Below, piece by piece: positions 1-10,640 of a stretch of DNA of 64,000 nt. The stretch's first letter is position 1. Every line of letters begins with the position of its first letter. Source of the stretch: Tenrec ecaudatus (taxonomy: Eukaryota > Chordata > Mammalia > Afrosoricida > Tenrecidae); contig NC_134538.1 in the NCBI RefSeq assembly GCF_050624435.1, positions 121,803,937-121,867,936 on the forward strand, read 5' to 3'. Made by a program: the position numbers and the translations under genes. The notes beneath the pieces are model-generated. The model was given only the letters and a program-made list of their open reading frames with translations. It did not search any database and had not been told where the DNA came from.

Positions 1-28
1 CATTTTGTTCAGAACATGAAATGTAAAT

Positions 29-147
29 TACCATATGTACTCGAGTATAAGCCGACCCGAAAATCAGCCGAGGCACCTAATTTTACCACAACAACTGCAT
101 TTTAAAATGTGCTGAAAAACTCAGCTTATACACGAGTATATACGGTA
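29..147. mobile_element. Short palindromic MITE, 'ctcgagtataagcc' family, copy 1
   Basis: About 119 bp with inverted ends: tactcgagtataagcc at the left and the complementary ggcttata/acgagtata form at the right. TA flanks both ends, as for Tc1/mariner-type insertions. The second copy is at 38846-38944. No coding capacity. The superfamily is inferred from the TA target and the palindromic structure. Confidence 0.7.
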
Positions 148-244
148 CATATCAGTTTATCAGTTCAGGTATTGTGTCAGCTCATGTGGTACCTGAGGAT
201 TTCTGTGTGAAATACTTACAGGAATGCCATAACACTAAACAGAA

Positions 245-442
245 CAACTCACTGCCCATCGGGTTGATGCGGGCACATAGAGACCCTATAGGACAGGGTA
301 GAACTGCCCCTGTGGGATTCGGAGACTGTAACTGTTTGTGGGAAGAGCAAGCCCCATCTTTCACCTTTGGAGCTGCTGGTGGTTTTGAAGTGCGGACCTT
401 TTTTGGATTGCAGCCCAACAACAACTACACCACCAGTGCTCC
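245..442 (-). mobile_element. AfroSINE, antisense
   Basis: The reverse complement shows the order ccctggtggtgtag-like A box, ttcaaaaccaccagc, then gaatcccacaggggcagttc and the ccctatagggt segment. This is the tRNA-derived afrotherian SINE structure. The A box end is at the right. Confidence 0.85.
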
Positions 443-1317
443 TTGGAATGTCACACATATAGTCATATTTTATTACTTCTTCCACTTTTTAAAAAGGGGA
501 ACTAGTTCATGGGTGTGTGACACCCCCCTCTTCCACCATAGTCATTGTAAAGACAAAGAATACTTTGATTTGATTTTTGTCTCATAGGCATTAGGAACAA
601 AATCCACACATTGTGCAAGCAGCGTTCTGTGAAGTGGACTCACTTGTGGTTGGCAAAGACTAGAGGGGAATGGACAAGACTGTCCGGTAAACCAGTTTCT
701 GTTTTACATGAGCTAGGGCTCGTAACACCCTTAGTACCAAGACACTGTCCTTTCGTTGGTAGATTGACTTATGCAATTAGCTTATTTATACTATATTTTT
801 TCTCAGGAACCCCTGAATACCCTGAATATAAATTAAACCTCTGAAATGTAAACTGCCTCTTACCTAACTCACAATACCAAAATGGAAAAAAAAACCCAAA
901 AGTAACCCTATTTCCTCATTTGAAATTGCTAAACTTCCTCTTCTGGACTTTCCAGTGATGATCTGCTGGGAGAAGAGTCAGAATGAGTAAGCAAAGAGGC
1001 TCTGGGCTGCCCAAGAGCACGTCCAAAGCAGGCACAGCTTATCTGGTGGGGAAGGGCAGTTAGGCTAATGGTGTGTGGTGAGCCAGTGTCCTCTGGTTTT
1101 CCAACATTACCAAATTTGTGTAACATCAATGTCGTTGACATGACAACCATGCACTGAACTACAAAGTTAATTAAAATCTGCAGTTATTTTTCCCAGTGTA
1201 TCCACAAGGTATTTAAAAAAATTTCTTTTAACTTGATCTACCACAGTTATACTATGAGCTGATCCTAATTTTGCTGCCTAATGATATTGCATAATCTGGA
1301 ATATAAATATATAATTT

Positions 1318-1364
1318 TGTGGTTCTCAATTCTTGCTGCACATTAGAATACCCTGGGGAATTGG

Positions 1365-1403
<39 letters not shown>

Positions 1404-1445
1404 TTGAGTTTCAGACCAGCCCCAGTAAAAGTAGACTATGTTGGA
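1318..1445 (+). mobile_element. MER5A-like hAT-Charlie fragment with internal (CA)n
   Basis: The start gtggttctcaattcttgctg cacattagaat resembles MER5A, followed by a cagaccagccccagtaaaa segment. A (CA)n microsatellite at 1366-1399 has expanded in the middle. Confidence 0.5.
1366..1399. repeat. (CA)17 microsatellite
   Basis: Uninterrupted CA dinucleotide run. Confidence 0.98.
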
Positions 1446-1994
1446 TAGACCTTTCACAACAGTTTTCTGTTATAAGCATCTCTGTGATTTGAACCCACAG
1501 CCAGATAGAAAACCCCTGGCTTAATGGAAAAAGTATCCATCATTTGTTGTAATCCCTACATTTTTAAAAGAATTTTATTTTTATGAATCTTTTAGTGATT
1601 TGAAAAGAGATGTAATGTTGCAAAGAAGTGGTTTTCTTAGTAAGATTTCATATAAAGGAATTTCTTATCGAAGCTGAAGCATTTAAAGTGTACTTTTAAG
1701 GCCCATCCCAGCATCCTTATATCTTGAGAGAAAAGAACTACTTTTTAAATTGCCACATTGCATTCCAGAACTTGTCAGATCTACGTACACGTGAAAAAGA
1801 ACTCATTGAAATGCTTTTTGAATGTCTTTAAAATCCACTGTAAGTGCATTTGGAGTAATTATTTACTTTCACCTTTGAGCTTGATGGGGGAAGCTTAGCT
1901 CTTTGTTAAGTTTACCTTTTTCTATGTTTGCTATCCGCCTGTGTCACTTTTTCACTGTATAATGCCAGCCAAGGAGCTTAAGAAACGTCATTGA

Positions 1995-2300
1995 AACTCG
2001 ATTGTTCTACACCAGGTGCTCCGCAGGAGAAAAGGAGGCTTTCTACTCCCGCACAGAGTTACAATCTCAGAAACTCACAGCGGGCAGTTCTACCAGGCTC
2101 TGTAGTGTCTTAATGAGTCAGAATCAATGGCAGTGAGTGAGGTGACCATGGGCTGCCACCCCAAGGTCAGCTGTTTGTGACCACCAGCTGCTCCAACAAG
2201 AAAGATGACACTTTCTTACCAAGATTTTCCCATAAAGATTGATAGCTCAGGGCCCACACAGTGGCTATGAGTCAGAATAGACTGGATGACAGGGACCTTT
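1995..2300 (+). mobile_element. Two adjacent AfroSINE copies, sense
   Basis: The first (about 1995-2140) has gctccgcaggagaaa, ctcccgcacagagttacaat and a gagtcagaatcaatggcagtg tail. The second (about 2141-2300) has ccaccagctgctcc, cccataaagattgatagc and gagtcagaatagactgga. Both run SINE 5' to 3' on the + strand. Confidence 0.75.
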
Positions 2301-2796
2301 TTTAAGTGGCCCAGGATCCTCCACAGAGAGGTCTGGTGACCTGCTTCTGAGAGGTCACAGCCTTGACCTCTGTGGGCTGTTCGCCTCGGCACTCAGGAGG
2401 CCACTGGGAGTTGAAGTGGACGAGGCAACAGTCACAGAAACATGTAGCCCTGCGCTTATTCTTTTATGTTCTTGAGAGGCCACGTTATGACCCTTGTTCT
2501 TTCCTAGATCTAATTAGTAGGAGGTGTATCTAAGAGTCCAGAACGTGGAACAAAATGTATGTACCCATGGAAACCTCACTTTCCTCTCCCCCTCCGCCCC
2601 CTAAGGAAGTTCACGCGGCTTCTTCCTGTGATGGCGGAGTGATCCCGGGACAGCTCCTAAGCGCTCCCTGAGACTTGTGCCTCTCTAAATGTCCCCAGCC
2701 TCAGTTCAATGCAGGAATCTAGGCTACCAATTATTATTATAACCTTTTAAGTTAAGGAGCTGAGCTGTGTTTGCCTTAGCACAGAGGAGGGGCAGC

Positions 2797-3147
2797 CTAA
2801 GAAGAGGTCATCCACATACTGCAAAAGGGTAGAGGCGACAAATCACACGTCTGCACATCAGCAGCAAGGGCTTCTCTGAATAAAGGAGTGGAGTCTCGGA
2901 ACCTCTGGGGCAAGAAGGCCCAGGAGTATTGGGAGGCCATGTGGGTGTCCGGGTCCTCCCACATAAAGGCAAACAAATGCTGACAAGCCGGGTCAAGAGG
3001 GGTGGTGAAAAATGCATCTTTTAAATCGAGGACAGAGAAATGGGTAGTGGAGGGGGGAATGTGGGACAAAAGAGGATAGGGGTTGGGCACTACCAGGTGG
3101 ATGGGGATAACAACGTTAATGAGGTGCAGGTGCAGGTCCTGGACCAA
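2797..3147 (-). pseudogene. ERV pol (reverse transcriptase) fragment, broken
   Basis: A 116-codon open stretch with an RT palm-like Leu-Asp-Leu-Lys-Asp-Ala-Phe-Phe motif and a downstream Leu-Pro-Gln segment, as in gammaretroviral/ERV1 RTs. The YVDD box lies at about 2807-2820 but in another frame, so at least one frameshift precedes it. RT-like sequence continues to about 2730 and then stops. Confidence 0.88.
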
Positions 3148-3353
3148 GCGATAAGTACCGTTTGGTTTCCTTACTGGTAAAATGGGAGTGTGGCCGGGAG
3201 AGTAGACCAGAGTAGTGAGGTTGTTAGGAGGTGCTCGTGTTACTGAAATGGGGAACTGAGACTGAGATGGGAAGACTGTGAGGTCCTTGAGTCATGTCCG
3301 AACTGGGCGATGGTGAGCAGCAATAACTGGTGGTGGTGGCCCATACTATTGGG

Positions 3354-3545
3354 TTAACATCGGGGAGCAATGAGGCCTTGAGGGCCGGTTCCTGCAGGTC
3401 GGGTGAAAGAAGGGGAAGGAGAAGGAGTAAGTTGTAAGGAAGCTCCTGGCTTATTTAAAATGTCCCTTCCCAACAGAGGGACCAGGCCCAAAGGGATTAT
3501 AAGGAAGAGGTTGCATCCAGGGAGCAACACAAAAGGCCAGGACAC
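3354..3545 (-). pseudogene. ERV protease fragment
   Basis: Contains the Pro-Leu-Leu-Gly-Arg-Asp motif typical of the C-terminal part of gammaretroviral-type proteases, upstream of and in the same orientation as the RT piece. The catalytic Asp-Thr/Ser-Gly region is not visible in this frame. It is a relic. Confidence 0.7.
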
Positions 3546-3699
3546 TGGGGGCTGGCAGGCTTGCCATCAATACCCATGACCCAGATGGAGGAAGGACTGC
3601 CTATCCCTGAAAATGAGGGCGGGGCCGAATAGGTAGCCCCGTCCAGCGATGTGGGCACATCAGGAGAAGGGGACGCGAAGCTCCGGGTGGCTGAAATAG

Positions 3700-4101
3700 G
3701 GAGGAGGGCGAGTAGGGAGTGAGGAGAGATGCTCAGGTGGGTCAGAAATGGTAGACATGGGGGTGGGGGGTAGAAGCAGGAGGAAAGGAGGGATTTTCTC
3801 TAGCAAGAAGACTTGGGAAGGGGAACAGGAAATACATTGAGAGGGATGGAAAAGCAGAAAAGAAAAAGCTGAATGTATGGGACCTCAGGCTACTTCTCCG
3901 TCCTTCAGCAGAACTTCACTTAGATTGGTTAAAATATTGAAATCAAAAGTCCCTTGTTTGAACCACATAGACCTGCCACTTGACCATGGAAAAAAGATGA
4001 GGTGCTTTGGACAAATGTTGGCGTCAGCCCAGGTTAGCTAGGTTGCCCAGGAGGCACTCTAGCGGTGTCCGGGAGTCAATTTTAGAATTTTGATTACCCA
4101 T
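3700..4101 (-). pseudogene. ERV gag matrix-like fragment
   Basis: Starts with ATGGGTAAT at 4101 (minus), giving Met-Gly-Asn and a short Ser-Lys-containing N-terminus as in gammaretroviral-type matrix proteins. It becomes unreadable within about 120 codons; proline-rich C-terminal gag is suggested near 3720-3800. Its position between LTR and protease supports the call. Confidence 0.6.
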
Positions 4102-4282
4102 GGATAATCTCCGGAGACCAGCAGTCAAGGCTAAAGGATCAGTGTCCCAGTTGTTTACTCTTGGTTACTCTTGAGGACTGGATGGTTGACAGGGACATCT
4201 CCACTGCCACCCTGGGTCAGACAGGAAGATGGAGGGCTATCTCTGACATGGCCATGCGTTTATGGACAGAGAGACTGACAGT

Positions 4283-4314
4283 GGGGTGGGGTGGGGGTGG
4301 GGGGTGTGGGGGGT
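4283..4314 (+). other. G-rich tract in ERV leader
   Basis: Repeated GGGG blocks separated by single T bases, compatible with a G-quadruplex on the + strand. It lies just outside the ERV LTR. Confidence 0.6.
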
Positions 4315-4334
4315 TCACCAGAAATAGACACAGG

Positions 4335-4750
4335 TTGGGACTTACTGTCTGTGCTGCGGGACCGGAGTGCACCCAAGGATCTCTTGGGTGAGTTGGAAAG
4401 GAGGGCTCCCCGAAACTGCACTGGGCAGTTAAGAAGGAGAAGAAGTTTATTCTGTGCTCTAGGGCAAGATTCACAGGCCTGAGAGTGGGGCCAGTGAAGT
4501 CGCACCTCTCTGTGGTGAAGAGCAAGTTTTTAAGCTGGTCAGGAGGGCAGTCAAGAGGGAAGGGGCAGGAGCGGCCGCTGCAGGGGTTTAAGCTGTTGCC
4601 ATTTAGGACATTCCGAGGTGGGGGGGTGTCTGGATTGTTCTGCCTGATACGGAGGAGATGGCTCACTGTCCTGGAGCCTTTTGAAGCTAGCTGTCTTGGT
4701 CCAATAAGAGCAGGTCAAGTGGTTCCTAATGTCCCTGACCTGCGCCAAAA
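4335..4750 (-). mobile_element. ERV LTR (5' LTR of the antisense provirus)
   Basis: On the minus strand: promoter-like cttaaaaacttgc, then agcacagaataaacttc (polyadenylation signal), and a U5-like segment ending near cagcacagaca. The edges are approximate. Confidence 0.65.
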
Positions 4751-4811
4751 AAAAAACCCCCACCAGCTGATCTACAGGAGAAAGGCAGATGGTTTTATTT
4801 ATTATTATTAT

Positions 4812-4919
4812 TATTTCCATAAAGAGTTACATTCTCAGAAACCCACTGGTGCAGTTTACACTGTCCTATAGGGCCACTTTGAGTTGGCATCGACTCAATG
4901 ACATTGAGTTTGTTTTTTT
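4812..4919 (+). mobile_element. AfroSINE 3' fragment, sense
   Basis: Starts in the ccataaagagttacattctc segment and continues through gaaacccactggtgcag, cctatagggccactttgagt and a tttgttttttt tail. The 5' half is missing. Confidence 0.8.
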
Positions 4920-5184
4920 ATTCCCCCCCCAAATAATGTTGATAATAGGTATACCATATATATCAATGTTTAGATCTTTTAAAATGTAGAATTGGTGAAA
5001 TATCCTAAATCATAGCAGAAAGATGATTATCAGGTAATTTGTAAATTAAATGTTCCATGTAATGGATTTTTATTTTCTTCATTAAATGATGGCCTGCATT
5101 CAGAAATGTGCAAAAAACATGTGTCCAGCTCAGTTCATTAAAAAAAAAATGAACAAAACTATGTGACTAGTTCTCAGAGGAAGA

Positions 5185-5600
5185 AACAATAGTAACAGAG
5201 CCCCAGCATTCCCTTCAACTTCCCTTCTGATAGCCACTCACTTAGCACAGTAGATTCATCTTGCCTATTTTCAAACTTTGTGTAGATCTTGAACCATAGA
5301 GTTTGTATCTTTGGGGGACTGGAGGATCTGCGTTCCTTTTGCTCGGTCACTTAGGTCTTATTGTTACAGCATGCACCCTTTCTTATTGCTATATAGTACC
5401 CCCTTGTTCCAACACAGCACCGCTTATCCATTTTCCCTGGAGCACATTCTGCTTTTCCAGTTAGGCTGTTATGGACTAGTGCGGTAGACAGTGTTGTATA
5501 TTGCCTTTGCTTTGATCTATATGAGAGTAATTTTAAAAAGTGTTTTTCCTAGGGTTCCAGCTTGTACAGGCAGGAGTTTGTTCTAAATAAGACATGTTTA
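5185..5600 (-). mobile_element. Ancient L1 3'-region fragment, antisense
   Basis: The pattern tattgctatatagtacccc, cttatccattttccctgg and ggctgttatgg follows the reverse complement of the old mammalian L1 3' region. Diverged. Confidence 0.5.
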
Positions 5601-5666
5601 AACATGCCTCTGTGATTCATGGATGCCTGCAAACAGGTTTTCTCAGAAATTTCCTTAACTTAATCG

Positions 5667-6345
5667 TGGGAGGGTACTTCAAAATAGGTGCTGTCAAGGG
5701 AAAAAGCCATTCTGAGGCTAGTACTAAGTTTTTCACAAACTCACGTCAATAGCTTTTCAAATCATTGAAGCTTTGCAATGAGTTTACATTTTTTTTAAAA
5801 AAAGCAGTTTTTAGATGGATCAAGCACTTTAAGGAAGGCGTAGTGATTGTTTTACCTTGGATGCTAAAGGGGTAATTTTGATAGATTTTCTTGAAGGACA
5901 CAGGATGGTCATGGAGGTTTATTATGAAAAATTTTAAGAAAATTGAAAATTGCATTGATGATAAAAAGGTCAGGAAAATTATACAGTGGAATTGCCCTCC
6001 TCTCTCAACTCAACAACACCTGCATCTCCCTGCTCATTTTTCAAGGGCAGCAAGGATTATCATATGAGAATTTTGATGGAAATTTTGACCTCTAGTACTC
6101 TATAGCCCTGATCTTGCCACTTCAGACTTCTTTTTATTCTCTAAGCTCAAAGAACAGTAAAAAGCGACACGATTCATATCCCCCGAGGCTGCCGAAACTG
6201 CCATTTGGGTGTGGTAGAAATTAGTGTCGAATTCTATGAGGAACAGTTAGAGAGATGGAAACATAACCTTCAGAAGTGTACAGACCTAGATGGAAGATAC
6301 CTTGAGAAGTAATCGCTTCCTATTTTGAAATTTTTGTTTAGTTAA
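5667..6345 (+). mobile_element. Mariner transposon remnant, sense
   Basis: Begins with a terminal-repeat-like gagggtacttcaaaa. Across frames it keeps fragments of a mariner transposase C-terminus: an SPDL-like stretch near 6106-6125 (degraded), then a segment ending KCTDLDGRYLEK before the stop. Many frameshifts; no intact ORF. Confidence 0.65.
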
Positions 6346-6929
6346 AGGTTCTGTAGACTTATGGCAATCCTTGTTGTATTTGTGCAGATGGATGTCCAGT
6401 TGCCACTGACTCCTCACAGCCCTGTGTCGCACAGGCGGTCCTGCAGCATCCACAGAGGTGTTGCTGCAACCACTGTGCCATTCCTTTCTGTTGAAGGTCT
6501 TCCTTGGTTTTGCTTGCCTTCTCCCCAGCGCCATGTCTTCCCCAGGAACCGTTCCCTCCTGATAACATGTCCAAATCATGTGAGGCAGAGATCCCCTTCT
6601 AATGAGTAATCTGGCTGCACTTCTTCCTTATCCGTCCAGCAGTCCACGGTATATTTGATATTCTTATTTTTTCAAAGGAATCCATTCGTCTTTGATCTTC
6701 CTCAAGGATTCTTTGCAATCCTGTGCTGCTCATCATCATCCAATTTTGCGGAGGTGATTGAAAATACCATATTTGGGTCAGGCACACTTTAATCTTCACG
6801 GTGGCTTTTCTTCTTCTTTTAACACTTTAAAAAGCATTTTGCAGCTGATTTGCTCAATGCAAGACATTTGTTGACTGCTGCTTCCATGGATTTCTGTTTT
6901 CTTTTCTCGTTTTATTGGGAGCTCTTATT

Positions 6930-6985
6930 ATCGCTTCTCGGCCTTTTGACGAAGATCAAAGGTAGTATCTGTTCTTATCAGTTTA
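6930..6985 (+). pseudogene. RNU2: 3'-truncated U2 snRNA pseudogene
   Basis: Fifty-six bases align without gaps to U2 snRNA nucleotides 1-56. They start atcgcttctcggcctttt and end tgttcttatcagttta, and include the branch-site pairing GTAGTA. There are about five mismatches. The flanks tttattgggagctcttat (6911-6928) and tttattgagagttcttat (6982-6999) match at 16 of 18 positions, as an aged target-site duplication. No poly(A) and no downstream U2 stem-loops, so it is non-functional. Confidence 0.88.
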
Positions 6986-7766
6986 TTGAGAGTTCTTATA
7001 GATATCATTCCACAGTTCAATCATTTCAAGTGGTATTATATAATTGCTACTACAGTTTCCAAATATTTTCTTTCTTCTTGAACTCCTTGATAATGGCTCC
7101 TTTTTGTCTCCTCCTTCCCCCACCATACCCTCCAGGAACCTTTATTTATTTAATTTCTATAAAAGATCTCCCCCCAACCAGATCTTATACAATCCAGTAT
7201 ATCCATTCACATGCAATTCTGTTGTTCCATTCCATCAAGTGGGGTTAAACAGTCATCACTACTATCAGCTCTCCATCCCCCCCCTTCCACTTCCCCATCT
7301 CTTCCCATGCCCTCAGGGAACCATTACTCCTGTTACTATTTCTGAAGGGTTATCTATCTTGACTTTCATGTACCAATCTTAAATATACAAAGGAACACGT
7401 GCAAATCTAACATTATTAATGAAGTAAAACAAATAAAAACCATAATAGTAAGGGGATGAAATATTAAAGAACTAGGGGGTAGTTATGGGGTTCATCAGTG
7501 CCATACTGCACCCTAGGGTATGAGGGAAAAAAAGAGAAGAGGAAAGAAGAAAAAGATATGTGTATGTATTCATTTATATATAAGCAAATGCAACAAAGAA
7601 GCAGATGGACTTTGGGGCTCTACTTATATCTTACCTCAGTTCAAGAATGGTTTGTTCTAATAATACGGCATTGTATGATACCTTCCTGACACAATCACTG
7701 AAGACAAATGGGTGCATAAGCAAATGTGAAGAAAGCTGATGGTGCCCAGCTATTAAACAAGTGGCC

Positions 7767-8276
7767 TGTATTAGTCTGGGTACTTTAGAGAAACAAATCC
7801 ACAGAAACTCATGTATAAGAGAGAGTTTTATGTAAAGATTAAGTGTGCATCAAGAAAACGTCCCAACCCAGTGCTGCCCAAACCTACAAGTCCAACATTA
7901 ACCCATATGTCCAACACCAGTCCACAAAGTCCTCCTCCATCTCACAAAGCAGACAACGATGCCGACTGCAGGAGGAAAGCCGAGTCAGTGAACATGTAAG
8001 CATCTCAGCGCTGGCAGAGGTCTCCACACGGCTGCTCCAGCACCCAGGGCTGCATTGGGGTAGGTCCATGTGGCTTCTCTTTGGGGATGTCTTGTAGGAA
8101 GTCAGTCTTGCAAGCTGGAGCAGGAAACTGCTAAGGCACCTGCACCCTGATACGACTATCACAAATCAAGAGACCTGAGAACTCGAAAGGCAGGGCTAAC
8201 CGAGTCATTTATCCTTCCGCCCTTTAATTAATCCCACATGTGTTTATCGGCCAGGTTGGCACAATAAACTAACTCA
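7767..8276 (-). mobile_element. Solo LTR, ERV-L (MLT2-like), antisense
   Basis: About 510 bp bounded by tgta...ctca. On the minus strand it starts tgagttagtttattgtgcca and ends in a tttctctaaagtacccagac taataca-type terminus, like MLT2/ERV-L LTRs. Flanks tggcc/cggcc fit the 5-bp duplication expected for ERV-L. It interrupts the inverted half of an L1. Confidence 0.7.
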
Positions 8277-9454
8277 CGGCCATGTAGCAGGGAAGCAACA
8301 AAGCCCACATGGGAGAAGCACACCGACCTGTGTGATCATGAGTTGTTGGTGGGAAGAGCTATCAGAAGTTCAAAAACAAGTAGCCAAATTAATGTAAAGG
8401 AGCGTGTATGTAGTGGAGACCCCAAACCCACCTGTAAGATAATTGGACATTCCCTCATTGAAGAGCTTCCATGGATTTTGATTGTGGATCCAAGGAAAAG
8501 GAAATTTAAAAATAGCAATCTTTTCTCCAGTTTTCATAATGTTGCTTCTAGGTCCAGCTGTGAGGGGTGTTGCCTTCTTTATGTTGCAGGGTAATCTGTT
8601 CTGATGAACTTGATCTTTGTCACTAAGGACTTCAGGTTTTCTTCTCTGTCAGTAAGCAAGGTGACGGCATTTGCACACTGGAGGTTGTTGACAAGTCTGC
8701 CTTCCATCCCGAAGCTGCGTTTTTCTTCACATAGTACAGTTTCTCAGATTATTTTCTCAGCGTGTCGATTGAATAAGTGAGGTGAAAGGATACAGTCATG
8801 ACTGACACACACCTTTCTTGATTTGCAACCACACAGTACCTTTGATCTTCTAAAATGACTGTTTCTTAGTCTATGTACAGGTTCTGCACGAGCACAACGA
8901 GGCTTTTTGGAATTCCCATTCATTGCAAAGTTTTTAATGGCTTGTTATGAGCAATACAGTCAGTTCCACACCATTTGCAAAGTCAATAAACCACAAACAA
9001 ACATCTTTCTAGTTGCTTTTAGCCAAGCTCCATCTAAAATCAGCAGTGATATCCCTTGTTCTATGTCCTCTTCTGAATCCTGCACAGATGCCTGGCAGTT
9101 TCCTGTATATATGCTTCTACCACTGTTTTCGAGTTATCTTTAGCAAAATTTTATGTGTGTGTAACATTAATGATATCATTTGATAGCTTCCATATCCTGC
9201 TGGGTCACCTTTCTTTGGAATGGGCACAAATGTAGATCTCTTCTTGTTGGTTGGTCAGGTAAATATTTTCTAACTTGCTTGGCATCCAGCCATGTATCTG
9301 TTTGTTGAAATATCTCAATTACTATTGCATCAGTTTCTGGAACTAGTTTTTTGCCAATACCTTTAGTGCCACTTATACTTCTGTTTTTAGTACTATCATT
9401 TCTTGATAATATACTCCCTCCTGAAATAGTTGAATGTTGAGCAATTATTATTTT

Positions 9455-10040
9455 TGTACATGTGTGAAATGTTTTAGCAGAAGTTTACTATTTTAAACCA
9501 TTTTTACATATAATTCATGTACAATACAATTCAGTGGTTTAAATGTATTAAAAAGAATTGCGTAATCATCACTACAATCAATTTTAGAACATTTTCTAAA
9601 TGTTCTTAATAGGTACATTCCTGTACCTTTTATTACACCACCCCCACCTTCTTCTGTCCATTACCCTCCACAGCCCTAAGGAACTATCAATCTAGTTACT
9701 GTCTCTTTGGATTTACTTATCCTGGATTTCTTATAGAGAAAATCATACAAAAATCCCAACAACAACCCACAATAAAAAACAGGAAAAAACCCAATCCAAG
9801 AGAAAGCACAAGATAATAGAAACTAGACCAGATTAAAAATAGGTTGAAAGGGAAAACAAAAGCAATATATTAAATTTACCCTAATTATATCACAACAATC
9901 CATTTTCCAATGCACTGTGTCGGAGGGCAAGGCCGTTCATATCCCTGTTAGTGGTTGAAGGGATTCAGTGGAGGCGTATTTGCATGGGGACTCTGCACAT
10001 GGGTTTGGGACTTTCATCATCCTTCTGCAAACTTGGGTGT
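9455..10040 (-). mobile_element. L1 3' fragment inserted in the RTE
   Basis: gtacaatacaattcagtgg and the atcaatctagttactgtctc pattern follow an L1 3' region in reverse. gagcaattatt occurs at both junctions (about 9438 and 10040), consistent with a target-site duplication. RTE sequence resumes on the far side. Confidence 0.6.
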
Positions 10041-10324
10041 GAGCAATTATTTTTGGTTCTGTTACTCGATATATTTCTTCTGTGTATTCATTGATCCTTT
10101 CTACTTTGTTCAGTATTTTTCTCCTAGAATGGTTCAGTTGTGCAATTTGAGGCATGAAATGGTTTTCTTTGAGCTTCAGAAACGCCGAACATGCTTTTCT
10201 CCCTCCTGATGTCCTAACGCAAGGCATTGCCATGTCATTGAAACCTGCTCTCTGCACAAAATCTTTTGTTTAGCAATTTTATACCATTGATCCTTCCATT
10301 TGCTTTAGTTTCCCTATCTTTAAA

Positions 10325-10640
10325 ATAAAAAAAAATCATTTTATTGGGGCTCTTATAGCTCTTATAACCATCCATACATCAACTGTATCAAGCATATTTG
10401 TACATATATTGCCATCATCATTTTCAAAGTATTTTCTTTCTGTTTGCTCCCTTGGTATCAGCTCCTCTTTTCCCCACCTCACTGCCCCACCCTCCCACTC
10501 TCGTGGACCCCTGATAAATGATAAATTCTTCTTATTTTCATATTTTACACCAGGCTTTATCTTCCTTCACCCACATTACTATTGTTTGTCCCCCTGGGGA
10601 GTGGGGAGGGATGGTTTATCTATCTTAGGGAGCACTTTTC
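10325..10640 (-). mobile_element. Lineage-specific L1 3' end, antisense
   Basis: Starts with aaaaaaaaatcattttattg gggctc, the reverse of an AATAAAATGATT...(A)n tail, then the characteristic catacatcaactgtatcaag and gataaatgataaattc segments. It interrupts the RTE. Confidence 0.75.

Larger units (their letters stand above)
2720..4750 (-). mobile_element. Endogenous retrovirus remnant, gamma/ERV1-like, antisense to GSAP
   Basis: A degraded provirus on the minus strand. From right to left there is an LTR (about 4335-4750) with an AATAAA polyadenylation signal at about 4445-4451. Next come a leader and a gag matrix-like start at 4101 with an N-terminal myristoylation-type Met-Gly. A protease C-terminal motif follows at 3354-3545, then reverse transcriptase from 3147 to about 2720. 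The RT region carries a YVDD-type active-site motif, but a frameshift separates it from the upstream RT frame. Much of gag and everything after early RT, including env and the 3' LTR, is missing. Non-functional. Confidence 0.85.
6894..8464 (-). mobile_element. 5'-inverted (twin-primed) L1 insertion in the RTE
   Basis: Flanked by a perfect 14-bp target-site duplication, gcttccatggattt, at 6880-6893 and 8465-8478. The left part (6894-about 7515) is L1 3' region on the minus strand with its tail at the left. The right part (about 7560-8464) is the adjacent upstream L1 segment in + orientation. The two pieces abut in L1 coordinates, leaving only a short gap. This is the signature of twin priming. 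It contains a U2 fragment (6930-6985) and an ERV-L LTR (7767-8276). Confidence 0.85.

Noticed and set aside
2580..2720. GSAP exon 1 or CpG-island promoter
   Set aside because: The segment is only briefly GC-rich, lacks a matching N-terminal peptide and donor, and abuts ERV sequence.
6930..6985. Functional U2 snRNA gene
   Set aside because: Only the first ~56 of about 190 nt are present, with several mismatches.
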